The notes beneath the pieces are model-generated. The model saw nothing but the letters and a program-made list of their open reading frames with translations, made no database searches and was not told where the DNA came from. A program made the position numbers and the translations under genes. A stretch of 5,579 nt of DNA from Acidimicrobiales bacterium. GTDB lineage: Bacteria > Actinomycetota > Acidimicrobiia > Acidimicrobiales > Poriferisodalaceae. Positions 5,185 through 5,579 of the stretch are shown here, piece after piece. The DNA lies in contig JAGQSP010000504.1 of the NCBI GenBank assembly GCA_020439485.1, positions 1 to 5,579 on the forward strand. The letters run 5' to 3'. The number at the start of each line of letters is the position of its first letter. Position 1 is the first letter of the stretch.

Positions 5185-5474
5185 TGGCGCATCCCTTTGC
5201 GTCGTTGCGCTGCGTACTGTTCTGGTGTCGCTGTCGCTTTCAACTGGTGCCGTCGAATGAAGTCCCGCAGCGACGTGTAATCGACGTTCATGTGGGCGGC
5301 GAGCCGGCGGTGTGTCCATCCGGCATCGAGGCAGGCTTGCACGGCGACGATTTTGTGTCGGCGGGCGTCGACTAGTGCCTGCTGGTAGTGGTCCATGTGC
5401 CGGTTCCACACTTCCCACGCTTCCGCGCACGCTGCCGCGGTGGTTTCCTGTTCGGGTGTGGGGGTCTTGTTCAT
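5181..5474 (-). CDS. Small helix-turn-helix protein
   Basis: This ORF encodes 97 residues from ATG at 5474, preceded by AAGGA with 7-base spacing; that ATG overlaps the TGA of the upstream partial gene (ATGA). An ATG at 5516 would add 14 residues but overlap the upstream gene and lacks a good RBS. Residues about 11-40 form one long helix (ACAEAWEVWNRHMDHYQQALVDARRH). Residues about 43-75 match a helix-turn-helix: VAVQACLDAG, turn with WTHRRLAAHMNV, then recognition-like DYTSLRDFIRRH. The tail is basic (RRKGMRQ). The most likely role is DNA binding, as a regulator or replication accessory. Homeodomain-like sigma-type HTHs have this spacing. It is coupled by ATGA to the 185-residue gene. The exact regulatory target is unknown. 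Confidence 0.75.
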   Translation of the reverse strand: MNKTPTPEQETTAAACAEAWEVWNRHMDHYQQALVDARRHKIVAVQACLDAGWTHRRLAAHMNVDYTSLRDFIRRHQLKATATPEQYAAQRRKGMRQ

Positions 5475-5578
5475 GTTTCGATCCTTGTGTGGTGGACGAG
5501 TCGTCCGGTTTGCCATTCACGTTCGGCACCCCAAGCAGCCCAAGCAGCATCCCCAGCCCCAGCAGCACCCCGAGCAGC
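5471..5578 (-). CDS. C-terminal fragment of an Ala/Trp-rich phage protein (cut by window edge)
   Basis: This frame is open to the window end and closed by TGA at 5473-5471, which overlaps the HTH gene ATG by four bases (ATGA). The 35 visible residues read AARGAAGAGDAAWAAWGAER, then EWQTGRLVHHTRIET. The repeated tripeptide pattern (x-A-A, with Asp or Trp at x) followed by an EWQTxRL helix end matches, from memory, Ala-rich tails of many phage proteins. Because it is in frame, ends precisely at a coupled junction, and has typical composition, it is better than the other two minus frames here (a Cys/Trp/Gly-rich frame and a hydrophobic frame). The 5' part, domain and function cannot be known from this window. 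Confidence 0.55.
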   Translation of the reverse strand, partial: AARGAAGAGDAAWAAWGAEREWQTGRLVHHTRIET

Positions 5579-5579
5579 A
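5530..5579. repeat. Degenerate 9-bp tandem repeat
   Basis: CCCAAGCAG occurs at 5530-5538 and 5539-5547, followed by imperfect units CATCCCCAG, CCCCAGCAG and CACCCCGAG, then the window ends. The 9-bp period equals three codons and encodes the (x-A-A) pattern of the Ala/Trp-rich fragment on the minus strand. The array may continue beyond the window. Confidence 0.6.

Noticed and set aside
5185..5568. N-terminal extension of the 185-residue protein starting with a hydrophobic Leu/Gly run that mimics a signal peptide
   Set aside because: It lies out of frame across the HTH gene; the ATG at 5184 has a good ribosome binding site and an ATGA overlap. The hydrophobic run is a frame-shifted reading of the 9-bp repeats.
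5517..5579. Cys/Trp/Gly-rich minus frame ending in TGA right before ATG 5516
   Set aside because: Composition reflects the 9-bp repeat in another frame; the Ala/Trp frame ends in a better-coupled ATGA junction.
1..5579. tRNA genes, CRISPR arrays, insertion-sequence ends, att sites
   Set aside because: No cloverleaf, spaced repeats, transposase frame or convincing att core was seen; the 3489-3547 stem is better explained as an RNA structure.

Overview
This GC-rich window looks like part of a tailed double-stranded DNA phage (or prophage) infecting an actinobacterium-like host. The reasons are dense packing, mostly 1-4 bp gene overlaps (TGATG, ATGA, GTGA), alternative GTG starts and a structural block facing an early DNA-metabolism block. 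No integrase, tRNA, CRISPR array or host housekeeping gene is visible, so host and lifestyle are inference only.

Left block, + strand (1-2521): a large tail or host-interaction protein, cut at its 5' end, with a beta-rich adhesin-like part and a C-terminal glycoside-hydrolase domain resembling family GH26. Two small coupled genes follow: a 49-residue protein starting with a GSFG repeat, and a 119-residue protein resembling an Ig-like or BppU-like tail/baseplate accessory. All three are joined by TGATG junctions.

Right block, - strand, read from 5579 down to 2518: the C-terminus of an Ala/Trp-rich protein, a small helix-turn-helix protein and a 185-residue conserved-looking phage protein, all joined by ATGA overlaps. 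Then come an intrinsic terminator (4486-4514), a helical 119-residue protein, a zinc-ribbon protein, an HNH endonuclease, a possible 15-codon ORF followed by a long hairpin, a Rad52-family single-strand annealing protein and an unknown 101-residue protein. The last gene of each block meets tail to tail with overlapping stop codons at 2518-2521, leaving no room for a terminator between them.

The most distinctive parts are the GH26-like domain on a tail protein, the compact recombination cluster (zinc ribbon, HNH nuclease, annealing protein) and the short ORF plus hairpin in front of the annealing gene. Candidate reading frames too short or too hidden for routine calling are at 3552-3599 (-), 4528-4704 (+), 5471-5578 (-) and 2013-2162 (+).
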